In this document: positions 15,423-23,053 of the stretch, piece by piece | How the letters are laid out: every line of letters starts with the position of its first letter | How positions within the stretch are numbered: position 1 is the first letter of the stretch | From: RYN-133 sp963754285 | GTDB lineage: Bacteria; Actinomycetota; Actinomycetes; Mycobacteriales; Jatrophihabitantaceae | Reading direction: 5' to 3' | DNA length: 64,000 nt | Assembly (NCBI GenBank): GCA_963754285.1 | Contig: CAVWFN010000008.1 | Location: forward strand, 251,403 to 315,402 | Notes under the pieces: model-generated | Seen by the model: the letters and a program-made list of their open reading frames with translations, nothing else | Databases searched by the model: none | What the model was told of the DNA's origin: nothing | Translations under genes and position numbers: made by a program

Positions 15423-16751
15423 TCAGCGATGGGCGAGCGCGGGCAGGGCGTGCAGGCGCCCGGCCACGTCCGCCGCGGACATGCCGCGGCGTCGCGCGAT
15501 CAGGACGGCGAGGGCACCGGTCGCAATCAGGCACACGAGCCCGCCGCCGATCAGTCCCCAGCGCGGTCCCGCGACGCCGGCCAGCCAGCCGACGATCGGC
15601 GCGCCGAGCGGAGTGCCGCCCATGAAGCAGATCAGGTACAGCGCCATGACGCGTCCGCGCATGGTCGGGTCGACGCCGAGCTGGATGGACGAGTTGCACG
15701 CTGTGGTCAGCGTCAGCATCGACAGCCCGGTCGGGATGAGCACGATCGCGGTGAGCAGGTAGTTCGGCATCAGCCCGGACGCAATTTCGAGCACGCTGAA
15801 CGCGACCGACGCCATCACCAGGAACACCTGCGACGGTCGCCGGGTGCGCATCGTGGCCACGACCGCACCGACGCACGCGCCGACGGCGAGCATGGTCGAG
15901 AGCAACCCGTAGCCCGTCGCCCCGCGGTCGAAGACCTGCTTGGCCAGCAATGCCGTCGTGATCGCGAAGTTCAGCCCGAACGTTCCGATGACGAAGATCA
16001 GGATCATCGTCAGCATGAGATCGGCACGGCTCCGCACGTAACGCAGACCCTCACGCAACTGCCCCCGCGCGCGTGCGACCTGCGGTGCCGGGTGCAACTC
16101 GTCCGTGCGCATCGCGGCGAGCGCGGCCAACACCGCGATGCTCGACGCCGCGTTGACGAGGAACGCCCAGCCGGTGCCGACCGCACTGATCATCACGCCC
16201 GCGACAGCAGGACCGAGGATGCGTCCGGTGTTGAAGATCGTCGAGTTGATTCCCACGGCGTTGACCAGATCGTCCTTGCCGACCATCTCGACGACGAACG
16301 ACTGGCGAATCGGACTGTCGACGGCGGCGATCAGTCCCAGCAGCGTCGCGAGGACGAGCACATGCCAGTACTGCACGACACCGGTGACCGCGAGCACGCC
16401 GAGCACCAGTGCAACAAGAGCGAGCCCGGTTTGCGTCGCCAGTAACAAACGGCGCTTGTCACCACGGTCGGCGAGCATTCCGCCCCACAGGCCGAGCACG
16501 AGTGCCGGCCCGAACTGCAGCGCGGTCACGATGCCGAGCGCAGTGCCCGAGTTGGTCAGCTCCAGCACGAGCCAGTCCTGCGCGACACGCTGCATCCAGG
16601 TGCCGGTCAGCGAGACGAGTTGTCCGGACGCGTAGAGGCGGTAGTTGCGCACGTGCAGCGAACGGAACATGCGTTGGCGGGTAGCGGAAGCGGATTCGAG
16701 ACTGGGGCGGGAGGCGATTGCTGTCACTTCTGGTGTGTCACTGCTCCGCAA
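15423..16751 (-). CDS. MFS transporter (EntS-like MFS_3 family)
   Basis: 442 aa with 12 predicted membrane helices. The loop motif GGMLADRGDKRRLLL between helices 2 and 3 is the MFS signature, and the early segment NYRLYASGQLVSLTGTWMQRVAQDWLV is typical of the MFS_3/enterobactin-exporter group, which are mostly efflux pumps. It overlaps the end of the upstream marR gene by 14 bp if the first start is used; an internal GTG at 16727 would avoid this. Co-transcription with marR suggests a repressor-controlled efflux system. Substrate unknown. Confidence 0.85.
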   Translation of the reverse strand: MRSSDTPEVTAIASRPSLESASATRQRMFRSLHVRNYRLYASGQLVSLTGTWMQRVAQDWLVLELTNSGTALGIVTALQFGPALVLGLWGGMLADRGDKRRLLLATQTGLALVALVLGVLAVTGVVQYWHVLVLATLLGLIAAVDSPIRQSFVVEMVGKDDLVNAVGINSTIFNTGRILGPAVAGVMISAVGTGWAFLVNAASSIAVLAALAAMRTDELHPAPQVARARGQLREGLRYVRSRADLMLTMILIFVIGTFGLNFAITTALLAKQVFDRGATGYGLLSTMLAVGACVGAVVATMRTRRPSQVFLVMASVAFSVLEIASGLMPNYLLTAIVLIPTGLSMLTLTTACNSSIQLGVDPTMRGRVMALYLICFMGGTPLGAPIVGWLAGVAGPRWGLIGGGLVCLIATGALAVLIARRRGMSAADVAGRLHALPALAHR

Positions 16752-17190
16752 GTTTGTCGAGGACGGGGACGACGTCGCGCAACAGAGCGCGCTCGTCCGA
16801 GGTCAGTTTGGCCAGTTGCTGCGAGAGCCAGGCGTCGCGCGAACGGCGCTCGGAGTCGAGCAATTCGCGGCCGGCGTCGGTGACCGAGATGATCGCCTGA
16901 CGCTTGTCGGTCGGATGTGCGTCGCGACGCACGAGGCCGCGCTCTTCGAGGTTGGCCAGCACCTTGGTCATCGACGGCGGCTGGACCTTCTCGCACGCGG
17001 CCAGTTCGCCGGCGCTCATCGGGCCCCGCTTGTGCAGCGTGCCCATCGCCGCGATCTGGGTCAGCGTCACGGACATGTCGACGCGCTGGTTGCGGATGAG
17101 CCGCGTCAGTCGCAGCAGGGACGGGCGAAGCAGCGACGCGAGTTCGGCACTGGTGTGCTTACCCATCGTCTTGTTGGTGGCCGCCGTCAT
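16738..17190 (-). CDS. MarR-family transcriptional regulator
   Basis: 150 aa with the MarR winged helix: LTQIAAMGTLHKRGPMSAGELA, a recognition helix around PPSMTKVLANLEERGLV and the wing RRDAHPTDKRQAIISVTDAG. It probably represses itself and the MFS gene that overlaps its 3' end, with a small ligand releasing it. The first ATG (17190) is chosen: a TAGACT -10 hexamer lies 6 nt upstream, which suits a leaderless message. An inverted repeat overlapping that promoter is a good candidate operator. It is divergent from the DUF2530 gene. Confidence 0.92.
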   Translation of the reverse strand: MTAATNKTMGKHTSAELASLLRPSLLRLTRLIRNQRVDMSVTLTQIAAMGTLHKRGPMSAGELAACEKVQPPSMTKVLANLEERGLVRRDAHPTDKRQAIISVTDAGRELLDSERRSRDAWLSQQLAKLTSDERALLRDVVPVLDKLAEQ

Positions 17191-17195
17191 ATCCT

Positions 17196-17210
17196 TAGTC
17201 TAGCTAACTA
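17196..17210. promoter_or_regulatory. Candidate MarR operator and divergent promoter
   Basis: Inverted repeat TAGT-N7-ACTA overlaps the -10 (TAGACT on the minus strand, 17197-17202) of marR. Binding here would block marR-MFS transcription. Autoregulation is inferred from the family. Confidence 0.45.
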
Positions 17211-17237
17211 TCGATCGGATTGCCACCGCGTTTCCCG

Positions 17238-17243
17238 TACGCT
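17238..17243 (+). promoter_or_regulatory. Leaderless-type -10 element of the DUF2530 gene
   Basis: TACGCT, then 6 nt, then the GTG start at 17250. No ribosome binding site is visible. Confidence 0.4.
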
Positions 17244-17249
17244 CAGCTC

Positions 17250-17471
17250 GTGTCGACCCGTCCGGATGCGCTGCAGGTCAATCCGCGCCCGGTCGTCGCC
17301 GTCGGCATCGGACTGTTCTTCGCCGCGTTCGTGGTCATGGTGCCGTTCTGGACGTGGCTCGGTGAGCACCATCACCGCGACTGGCTGTGGACCGCGCTCG
17401 CCGGCTGGTTGCTCGGGCTGGTCGGCTGGGTGTTGATGGGACGGCACCGCCGCGCCGGACGCACGCTCTGA
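17250..17471 (+). CDS. DUF2530 small membrane protein
   Basis: 73 aa with two predicted membrane helices (VVAVGIGLFFAAFVVMVPFW and LWTALAGWLLGLVGWVLMG) and a short basic C-terminus. It matches the actinobacterial DUF2530 family in length and in the early PxPVVAVG pattern. Function unknown. The GTG at 17250 is preferred over an upstream TTG because of the -10 hexamer 6 nt before it and the family length. The next gene starts immediately at its stop codon, and the gene is divergent from marR. Confidence 0.8.
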   Translation: MSTRPDALQVNPRPVVAVGIGLFFAAFVVMVPFWTWLGEHHHRDWLWTALAGWLLGLVGWVLMGRHRRAGRTL

Positions 17472-17951
17472 ATGGGCTCCTTCGATGTCCTGCTGGACGA
17501 CGAGCGCACCCAGCTCGAGGCGTTCGTCGACGACTACCGCAGCGCGATCGATGCCACGCTCGACGGTCTGAGCGACGAGCAAGCCCGAACTCGGCTCGTG
17601 CCGTCGGCGACAACGCTGCTCGGGCTGGTCAAGCACGTCACGTGGATGCAGCGGGTGTGGTTCGAGGAGTGCATCGCCGGCACGTCCCGACTGCAACTCG
17701 GGCTCGTGCGCAGCCCCGACGAGTCGTTCCAGCTCGCTGACGACGACACGATCGGCACTGTCATCGCGGCGCACCGGCAGGCGTGCGCAACCGCCCGGGC
17801 GATCGTGGCCGAGTTCTCGTTGGACGCGGTGGTGACCGGCCACCGCTCGGGGCCGCGCACCGTGCGGTGGGTGTACTTGCAGGTGCTGCGCGAGCTTGCC
17901 CACCACTGCGGTCATGCCGACATCCTGCGAGAGCAGATCCTCGCCGGCTGA
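17472..17951 (+). CDS. DinB/DUF664-family protein
   Basis: 159-aa predicted four-helix bundle of the DinB superfamily, DUF664 branch. Likely metal ligands are visible in LVKHVTWMQRVWFEE and LRELAHHCGHADILRE, as in thiol-dependent S-transferases and isomerases that use mycothiol or bacillithiol. Biochemical role not assignable. The ATG directly follows the stop of the DUF2530 gene, so the two are co-translated. A second DinB-like gene, frameshifted, is at 30.9 kb. Confidence 0.8.
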   Translation: MGSFDVLLDDERTQLEAFVDDYRSAIDATLDGLSDEQARTRLVPSATTLLGLVKHVTWMQRVWFEECIAGTSRLQLGLVRSPDESFQLADDDTIGTVIAAHRQACATARAIVAEFSLDAVVTGHRSGPRTVRWVYLQVLRELAHHCGHADILREQILAG

Positions 17952-17966
17952 ACCCGGCGGCCGGCG

Positions 17967-18710
17967 CTACCCGTTGGGCGTGATCTCGTCGCCGTCGTCG
18001 TAGACGAGTTCGCCCGTCTCGGCCAGGAGCGGCACGCGCACCTTGGCCTCGCTGTGCGCGCCGCAGCCGTACTCGACGCTGACGATCTGCCCGTCGCGCG
18101 GCGTCATCTCGTTGCCGCACACGCCGAACTTTGCCGACAGGACGCCCGCCAGCGGTAGCAGGAAGCCGCACGTGCCGCAGTGGGCCGGCGCCTGACGTGC
18201 CATGGGCGTCTCGGGTCCGCCGTCGCCGTCCTGCCAGCGGTCGGCGATGTCGAGACGGGCATCGCGCGAGAGCACGCGTTTGCGTCCGAGCCCGAGTTCG
18301 AAGGCGACCTGCTCGACTGCCGGGTCGTCGGACTGGACGTAGGCCGGCACGAGCCGTGCGTCGTCCGGGTCTGCCGGCAGCAGGTCGCCCGGACCCATGT
18401 CGCCGGGAGCGACCCGCTTGTCCCAGGGCACCCAGGCCGGCGCGAGCAGGGCATCGGCGCCCGGGAGCAGCACGACCTCGTCGACGGTCGGCGCCTTGCC
18501 GCGCGGTGGGCGGGTGAGCGTGACGGCCCAGTACCAACCGCTGTAACCCGGCAGCGACGACGCGAACGCGTGCGTCACCAATCGCTCGTCGTCGGTGTGG
18601 ACGGCCAGATGATCACCGACGGAATCGCCACCGACTTCCACGGCCGCCGTGCGGGCAAGGTCGATCGCACGCGCGAGCAGCGTGTCGGTCTTGACCCCGG
18701 TTCCCGTCAT
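17967..18710 (-). CDS. DUF3027 zinc-motif protein
   Basis: 247 aa, actinobacterial DUF3027 family. The N-terminal half carries VGDHLAVHTDDERLVTHAF and WYWAVTLTRPPRGKAPTVDE. The C-terminal third has two cysteine pairs (HCGTCGF, GVCGNEM) and YGCGAHSE, probably one zinc site. Function unknown. The ATG at 18710 has GGGAG 5 nt upstream and removes a poorly conserved N-terminal extension. Divergent from the MFS gene at 18793, as often seen in actinobacteria; the 82-bp gap holds both promoters. Confidence 0.85.
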   Translation of the reverse strand: MTGTGVKTDTLLARAIDLARTAAVEVGGDSVGDHLAVHTDDERLVTHAFASSLPGYSGWYWAVTLTRPPRGKAPTVDEVVLLPGADALLAPAWVPWDKRVAPGDMGPGDLLPADPDDARLVPAYVQSDDPAVEQVAFELGLGRKRVLSRDARLDIADRWQDGDGGPETPMARQAPAHCGTCGFLLPLAGVLSAKFGVCGNEMTPRDGQIVSVEYGCGAHSEAKVRVPLLAETGELVYDDGDEITPNG

Positions 18711-18792
18711 GTCGCTCCCATTGTCGCTGATCGGCACACCGGCGCGCATCGGCGGGGCCGTTTTCGTCGCCGTCGTGGGGCAGGATGGGTAC

Positions 18793-20457
18793 ATGGCGAA
18801 GGACCCGGGCGCGGCACCCCGCAAGGGGCGCTTCTCCAAGTCCGGACACACCTCGCACGCGCCTCGGGTCAGTCATCACCAGCAGCATCACGACGGTTAC
18901 CAGGACGCATACCGCCAACCGCCGCCGCCTCCTCCGCCGCCGCCACGGCGCGCCCCACCACCGGTGTACGACCCGGGTCCGTCCGAGGAGTTCAGCCGAC
19001 CGGCTTATTACGGCGGCGCAGCCGAGGCGCCGCCCACACAACGTCCGGCCGCCGCCCTCGGACGTGCCGCGCTGTCCCGCACGAACAAGGCGGCACGGGT
19101 CGTCACGCGCAAGGTGATCAGCGCGAGCAAGGCCGACGGAGCGCACGAGTCGGGGCTGACGGCGCTCATCTGGAACCAGGTGCTCAGCTACGGCACCGAT
19201 GCGATGATCACCGTCGCCCTGGCCGGCACCGTGTTCTTCGGCGCGTCCACGCATGCCCAGCGCGGCAACGTCCTGCTCTATCTGCTGATCACGATGGCGC
19301 CGTTCGCGATCGTCGCGCCGATCATCGGTCCGGCACTCGACCGGTTGCAGCACGGGCGGCGCTGGACGATGGCCGGCACGGCGATCGGGCGAGCGGTGCT
19401 GGCACTCATCATGGCGGGCCATCCGACCGAGCTGCTCGTGCTGTATCCGTGCGCCCTCGGCTCGCTGGTGTTCTCCAAGGCATACGCCGTCGTGCGCGCG
19501 GCCGCGGCACCGCGGCTCGTCCCACCAGGCATGACGCTCACCGAGGCCAACGCGCGGCTGTCGTTCTTCGGGCTGGCCTCGACGCTCGTGCTCGGCGGGG
19601 TGGTCGGCGTCGTGATCAAGGTGACCGGCTCGTACAGCCTCGGGCTGTGGTTGACCGCGATCGGCTTCGCCGTGTGCGCGTTCTTCGCCTTCCGCCTGCC
19701 GTCACAGGTCGACTCCGCGGTCGAAGCGAGCCGGCACCCGCAGGAACCGCCGCGGCCACGGTCACAACAGCGGGTGCCACCGCTGTCACGCATCCGCGGC
19801 TGGGCACGGCGCGGATTCGACCAGCACGTGGTGATCGCGCTGCAGGGCGAGTCGGCGCTGCGGTTGCTGTCCGGCCTGCTGACGATCTACCTCGCGTTCT
19901 TCGTCGAGAGCACCGCGCACGGCCTCGAAGCCGCCCTCGACCTCGGCGCCGTGATCGGCGCGGCAGGCCTGGGCAACTTCAGCGGCACGGCCATCGGCAC
20001 CAAGCTGAAGATGGCCAGGCCCGAGGCGGTGATCGTCGCGTCGGTCGCCATTACCGCCGCCATGTGCGTGATCGTCGCGATCACGTTCAGCATCCTTTTC
20101 GCCGTCATCGGCATGTACCTGAGCGCGGTCGGCAACTCGCTGTGCAAGATCGCCCTCGACGCGTTGATCCAGCGCGACGTCGTCGAGACGCTGCGGTCGA
20201 GCGCGTTCGCGCGCTCCGAGACGTTCCTGCAGCTCGCGTGGGTCGTCGGTGCCGCGATCGGCGTGGTGCTGCCGAGCAGCGCCGCCAACGGTGGCGCCAT
20301 CGGCTTCTGGATCGCCGCAATCGTGATGGGGGCGGTGGCGGTGATCGTCGTGCTGCGGCTGCGGCTGGTGACCCGCACGGTCGCGGCACGCGCCGAGACG
20401 ATCGACGAGCGCATCCACCCGGGCAAGCTCGACCTGCGCAAGACCCGTCCGTACTGA
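18793..20457 (+). CDS. MFS-family membrane protein with proline-rich cytoplasmic N-terminus
   Basis: 554 aa. About 115 hydrophilic residues, including nine consecutive prolines near residue 45 and several Tyr/His, precede roughly 12 predicted membrane helices. It resembles the conserved actinobacterial integral membrane proteins typified by mycobacterial Rv0876c (recalled, not searched). Substrate unknown. The ATG at 18793 follows a GGGGCAGGATGGG stretch. The next gene's ATG overlaps its stop as TGATG, making one transcription unit with mqnB and mqnD. The proline stretch may serve protein interaction; that is inference. Confidence 0.85.
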   Translation: MAKDPGAAPRKGRFSKSGHTSHAPRVSHHQQHHDGYQDAYRQPPPPPPPPPRRAPPPVYDPGPSEEFSRPAYYGGAAEAPPTQRPAAALGRAALSRTNKAARVVTRKVISASKADGAHESGLTALIWNQVLSYGTDAMITVALAGTVFFGASTHAQRGNVLLYLLITMAPFAIVAPIIGPALDRLQHGRRWTMAGTAIGRAVLALIMAGHPTELLVLYPCALGSLVFSKAYAVVRAAAAPRLVPPGMTLTEANARLSFFGLASTLVLGGVVGVVIKVTGSYSLGLWLTAIGFAVCAFFAFRLPSQVDSAVEASRHPQEPPRPRSQQRVPPLSRIRGWARRGFDQHVVIALQGESALRLLSGLLTIYLAFFVESTAHGLEAALDLGAVIGAAGLGNFSGTAIGTKLKMARPEAVIVASVAITAAMCVIVAITFSILFAVIGMYLSAVGNSLCKIALDALIQRDVVETLRSSAFARSETFLQLAWVVGAAIGVVLPSSAANGGAIGFWIAAIVMGAVAVIVVLRLRLVTRTVAARAETIDERIHPGKLDLRKTRPY

Positions 20458-21053
20458 TGCGGTTACTCGTGGTGACGGCCGTCGACGCCGAGCGCGACGC
20501 CATCGATCTGCCCGACGTGCTCGTCGGTGGGATCGGGCCTGCCGAGAGCGCGGCTGCCACGTCGGCAGCGCTGGCGAGCGGCTCGTACGACCTTGTGATC
20601 AACGCCGGCATCGCCGGCGGCTTCGCGCCGTTGCCGATCGGCGCGATCGCAGTCGCGAGCACGATCGCCTTCGCCGACCTCGGCGCACAGTCCGAGGCCG
20701 GGTTCGAGGCATTGCCTTCAGCCGCGGCGCGCTACGAGGTCGCACCGAAGCTGTCGGTCGAGTTGGCCGACCGCACCGGCGGGCACCTCGGGACGATCGT
20801 CACCGTCTCGACCGTCACCGGCACCGCCGCCGGTGCCGACGCACTGCTCGCGCGCTACCCGGATGTCGTCGCCGAGGCCATGGAAGGCGCGGGAGTGGCC
20901 GCGGCCGCCGTCCGGCACGGGGTCGCGTTCGCCGAGGTGCGGGCGATCAGCAACACGGTGGGCCCGCGCGACCGGGCGTCCTGGCGCGTGGCAGAGGCGT
21001 TGGCAGCCCTCGGTCCGGCCGTGCGCGCAGCCGCGCAAGGATGGACGGTGTGA
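20457..21053 (+). CDS. mqnB: Futalosine hydrolase
   Basis: 198-aa nucleoside phosphorylase-fold enzyme. Motifs are VTAVDAERDAI, NAGIAGGFAP, then VVAEAMEGAGVAAAA with the acidic base-binding residues, and AISNTVGPRDRASW near the end, all typical of MqnB. It removes the base from (amino)futalosine in the futalosine route to menaquinone, in the cytosol. Start overlaps the MFS stop (TGATG) and the end overlaps the next gene. The operon partner mqnD strengthens the call. Other mqn genes are not in the window. Confidence 0.92.
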   Translation: MRLLVVTAVDAERDAIDLPDVLVGGIGPAESAAATSAALASGSYDLVINAGIAGGFAPLPIGAIAVASTIAFADLGAQSEAGFEALPSAAARYEVAPKLSVELADRTGGHLGTIVTVSTVTGTAAGADALLARYPDVVAEAMEGAGVAAAAVRHGVAFAEVRAISNTVGPRDRASWRVAEALAALGPAVRAAAQGWTV

Positions 21054-21853
21054 GACTCGCCTTCTCTCCCTGCCCGAACGACACGTTCGTGTTCCACGCG
21101 TGGACGCATGGACTCATCGCCGACGCGCCGCCGGTCGAGGTGACCTACGCCGACATCGACATCACGAACACCGCCGCCGAGCGTGGCGAGTTCGACGTGG
21201 TCAAGGTGTCGTACGCAGCGTTGCCCTGGTTGCTGGACAAGTACGCGCTGCTGCCTTCCGGCGGTGCGCTCGGACGCGGCTGCGGGCCGCTCGTCCTGAC
21301 CCGCGGCGGTATCGACTCGGTCGACGGCCGGACCGTCGCCGTGCCCTCGGAGCGATCGACCGCGTACCTGTTGTTCCGCCTGTGGGCCAGCGGCCAGCGC
21401 CCGGCGCGCATCGAGGTCGTGCCGTTCGCGCAGATCATGCCGGCGGTGCGCGACGGCGCGTTCGACGCCGGGCTGGTGATCCACGAGGCGCGCTTCGTCT
21501 ACCCGCAGTTCGGTCTGGAATCGATGGTCGACCTCGGCGAGTGGTGGGAGGGCGACACCGGCCTACCCATCCCCCTCGGCGCGATCCTCGCCGCCCGTCC
21601 GCTCGACGTGGCGCGGCTGGGCTCGGTCGTGCGCGAGTCGGTCGAGTACGCCTGGGCGCACCCGCACGCCTCCCGCTCCTATGTCGCCGAGCACGCCGCC
21701 GAGATGGCGCCGGATGTCCAGCAGCGCCACATCGACCTCTACGTCAACGAGTTCACCCGAGACCTCGGCGACGAGGGCTACGCCGCCGTCGACGCCCTGC
21801 TCACCCGAGCCCACGCCGAGGCCCTGATCCCCGCCGCCCCTCCCCTGCGCTGA
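21050..21853 (+). CDS. mqnD: 1,4-dihydroxy-6-naphthoate synthase
   Basis: 267 aa with a periplasmic-binding-protein fold. RLAFSPCPNDTFVFHAW at the start is the MqnD signature; then VVKVSYAALPWL, a GCGPLVLTR strand and VIHEARFVYPQFGL with the catalytic histidine. It cleaves cyclic dehypoxanthinyl futalosine to 1,4-dihydroxy-6-naphthoate. I choose the GTG at 21050, giving the GTGA overlap with mqnB and 8 nt from an AAGGA ribosome binding site; an ATG at 21041 in the same frame would add three residues. Hairpin repeats follow the gene. Confidence 0.93.
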   Translation: MRLAFSPCPNDTFVFHAWTHGLIADAPPVEVTYADIDITNTAAERGEFDVVKVSYAALPWLLDKYALLPSGGALGRGCGPLVLTRGGIDSVDGRTVAVPSERSTAYLLFRLWASGQRPARIEVVPFAQIMPAVRDGAFDAGLVIHEARFVYPQFGLESMVDLGEWWEGDTGLPIPLGAILAARPLDVARLGSVVRESVEYAWAHPHASRSYVAEHAAEMAPDVQQRHIDLYVNEFTRDLGDEGYAAVDALLTRAHAEALIPAAPPLR

Positions 21854-21868
21854 CCGTCCGCCGCCCGC

Positions 21869-21901
21869 GATCGGCGACTTTGCACCCAGCAATGTCGCCA
21901 G
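21869..21901. repeat. REP-like hairpin repeat, copy 1
   Basis: 33-bp imperfect palindrome: GGCGAC, T, TTGC, loop ACCCA, GCAA, T, GTCGCC. A second copy 8 bp on is identical except for one base. It may also help terminate the mqn operon. Confidence 0.8.
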
Positions 21902-21909
21902 CCGGTCCT

Positions 21910-21942
21910 GATCGGCGACTTTGCACCCAGCAACGTCGCCAG
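21910..21942. repeat. REP-like hairpin repeat, copy 2
   Basis: Second copy of the 33-bp palindrome, in direct orientation, differing by T to C at the unpaired position opposite T. Confidence 0.8.
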
Positions 21943-21965
21943 AACGGGCACACGGGGCCCGCGCA

Positions 21966-21990
21966 ACGACATTGCCGGGTGCAAACTGCA
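21966..21990. repeat. REP-like repeat, degenerate inverted copy
   Basis: Reads CGACATTGCCGGGTGCAAA; its reverse complement matches the core TTTGCACCC-GCAATGTCG of the two preceding copies. The remaining stretch to 22290 has no convincing gene. It contains GC-rich palindromes, including CCGCCTAGGC twice, and a CGAGCGGAGCGAGCGG motif. Confidence 0.6.
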
Positions 21991-22290
21991 GCACTGATAC
22001 ACCGGTGACCCCCAGCTGACCGGATGAACCGATCACCACCCGCGCCGCCACCGGCTTTGCCCCGCCAATGCACGCTGGAACGCGAGAATCACGCACATTC
22101 ACGGGGCAGAGCGCGCCCACCAACGCTGGTACGCAACCACCGAGGCGACCCCAACGGTCGGATCAAGCCCCAAGGAGCGACAGCGACGACGGCTTGGGTC
22201 CGACCCGCCTAGGCCACGCGAGCGGGAGCGAGCAGCGACCCGACGATTCCCCCCGAGCGGAGCGAGCGGGGGATGAGGCGGGGAGCCCGC

Positions 22291-22674
22291 CTAGGCCTCT
22301 AGGTTGTCGGCGAAAGCCCTGAGTAACCCGGCGACCTTGCGGGCCTCGGCGCGGTCGGGGTAGCGGCCGCGGCGCAACGAGTTGGACGTGCTGTCCAGGA
22401 GCTTGATCAGGTCCTCGACGAGCGGAGCGAGTTCCTCGGCGGGCTTGCGGGTGGCTCGGGACACGGACGGGACCGGGTCGAGCAGGCGCACCTGCATGGC
22501 CTGGTTGCCCTTACGTCCTGACACGACCCCGAATTCGACGCGCTGCCCCTTCTTCAGCTCGGTCACGCCCTCGGGCAGGGCATCACGATGGACGAAGACG
22601 TCATCGCCGTCGTCGTAGGAGAGAAAGCCGAAACCCTTCTCCGCGCTGAAGAACTTCACCTTGCCGGTTGGCAC
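22291..22674 (-). CDS. Cold-shock domain protein with C-terminal extension
   Basis: 127 aa. The cold-shock domain (residues 1-65) has both RNA-binding motifs, KGFGFL and DVFVH; a ~60-residue basic/helical tail ending in AFADNLEA follows. This long form is usual for the actinobacterial cold-shock protein near DUF3027; the short form is at 37.8 kb. It binds single-stranded RNA or DNA in the cytosol. The GTG at 22674 is set by an AGGAG 6 nt upstream; a TAATCT -10 on the minus strand (22738-22743) implies a ~60-nt leader. Divergent from the small gene at 22826. Confidence 0.9.
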   Translation of the reverse strand: MPTGKVKFFSAEKGFGFLSYDDGDDVFVHRDALPEGVTELKKGQRVEFGVVSGRKGNQAMQVRLLDPVPSVSRATRKPAEELAPLVEDLIKLLDSTSNSLRRGRYPDRAEARKVAGLLRAFADNLEA

Positions 22675-22779
22675 CGGAACTCCTGTCTGGTCGGTACAGA
22701 ACTGAAGGCACCGCACGCCGCGGCGCCTTCCGCACCCAGATTACTCAGCCCGCGGATGCTGGGCGACCGGGTTCGCAGA

Positions 22780-22785
22780 TAAGCT
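22780..22785 (+). promoter_or_regulatory. -10 element upstream of the 22826 gene
   Basis: TAAGCT about 40 nt before the ATG at 22826. It faces the cold-shock -10 (AGATTA on the plus strand at 22738-22743), giving a short divergent promoter region. Confidence 0.4.
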
Positions 22786-22825
22786 GGACTGTCTTTGGCG
22801 ATCGGACGAAAGCGAGACAGGCACC

Positions 22826-23044
22826 ATGGCAGGCACTTCGCCCCGAGCACCGGAGCAGTACTACCACCGGGAGCCCAACGCGGAACTCGAGATCGTCGAC
22901 TTCCGGGTCAACGAGTTGGCCGCCGATCTGGCCGGCGGTTTGTCGCCGTTCGGTCCCGACCGCGAGTTCCCGCTCCCTATCGACAAGATCCGCTACACCC
23001 ACCCCGGTCCGGGCGACCGCCCGAACCTCGCCGACGGGCGCTGA
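22826..23044 (+). CDS. Small conserved hypothetical protein
   Basis: 72 aa, hydrophilic, no signal or membrane segment: MAGTSPRAPEQYY, then a conserved-looking core ELEIVDFRVNELAADLAGG and FPLPIDKIRYTHPGPGDRP. Not a family I can name; a small gene often sits between the cold-shock and helicase-associated genes in actinobacteria. The ATG is preceded by GAGACAGG. The next gene starts 9 bp after its stop, so they are probably co-transcribed. Confidence 0.65.
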   Translation: MAGTSPRAPEQYYHREPNAELEIVDFRVNELAADLAGGLSPFGPDREFPLPIDKIRYTHPGPGDRPNLADGR

Positions 23045-23053
23045 CCGACACCG

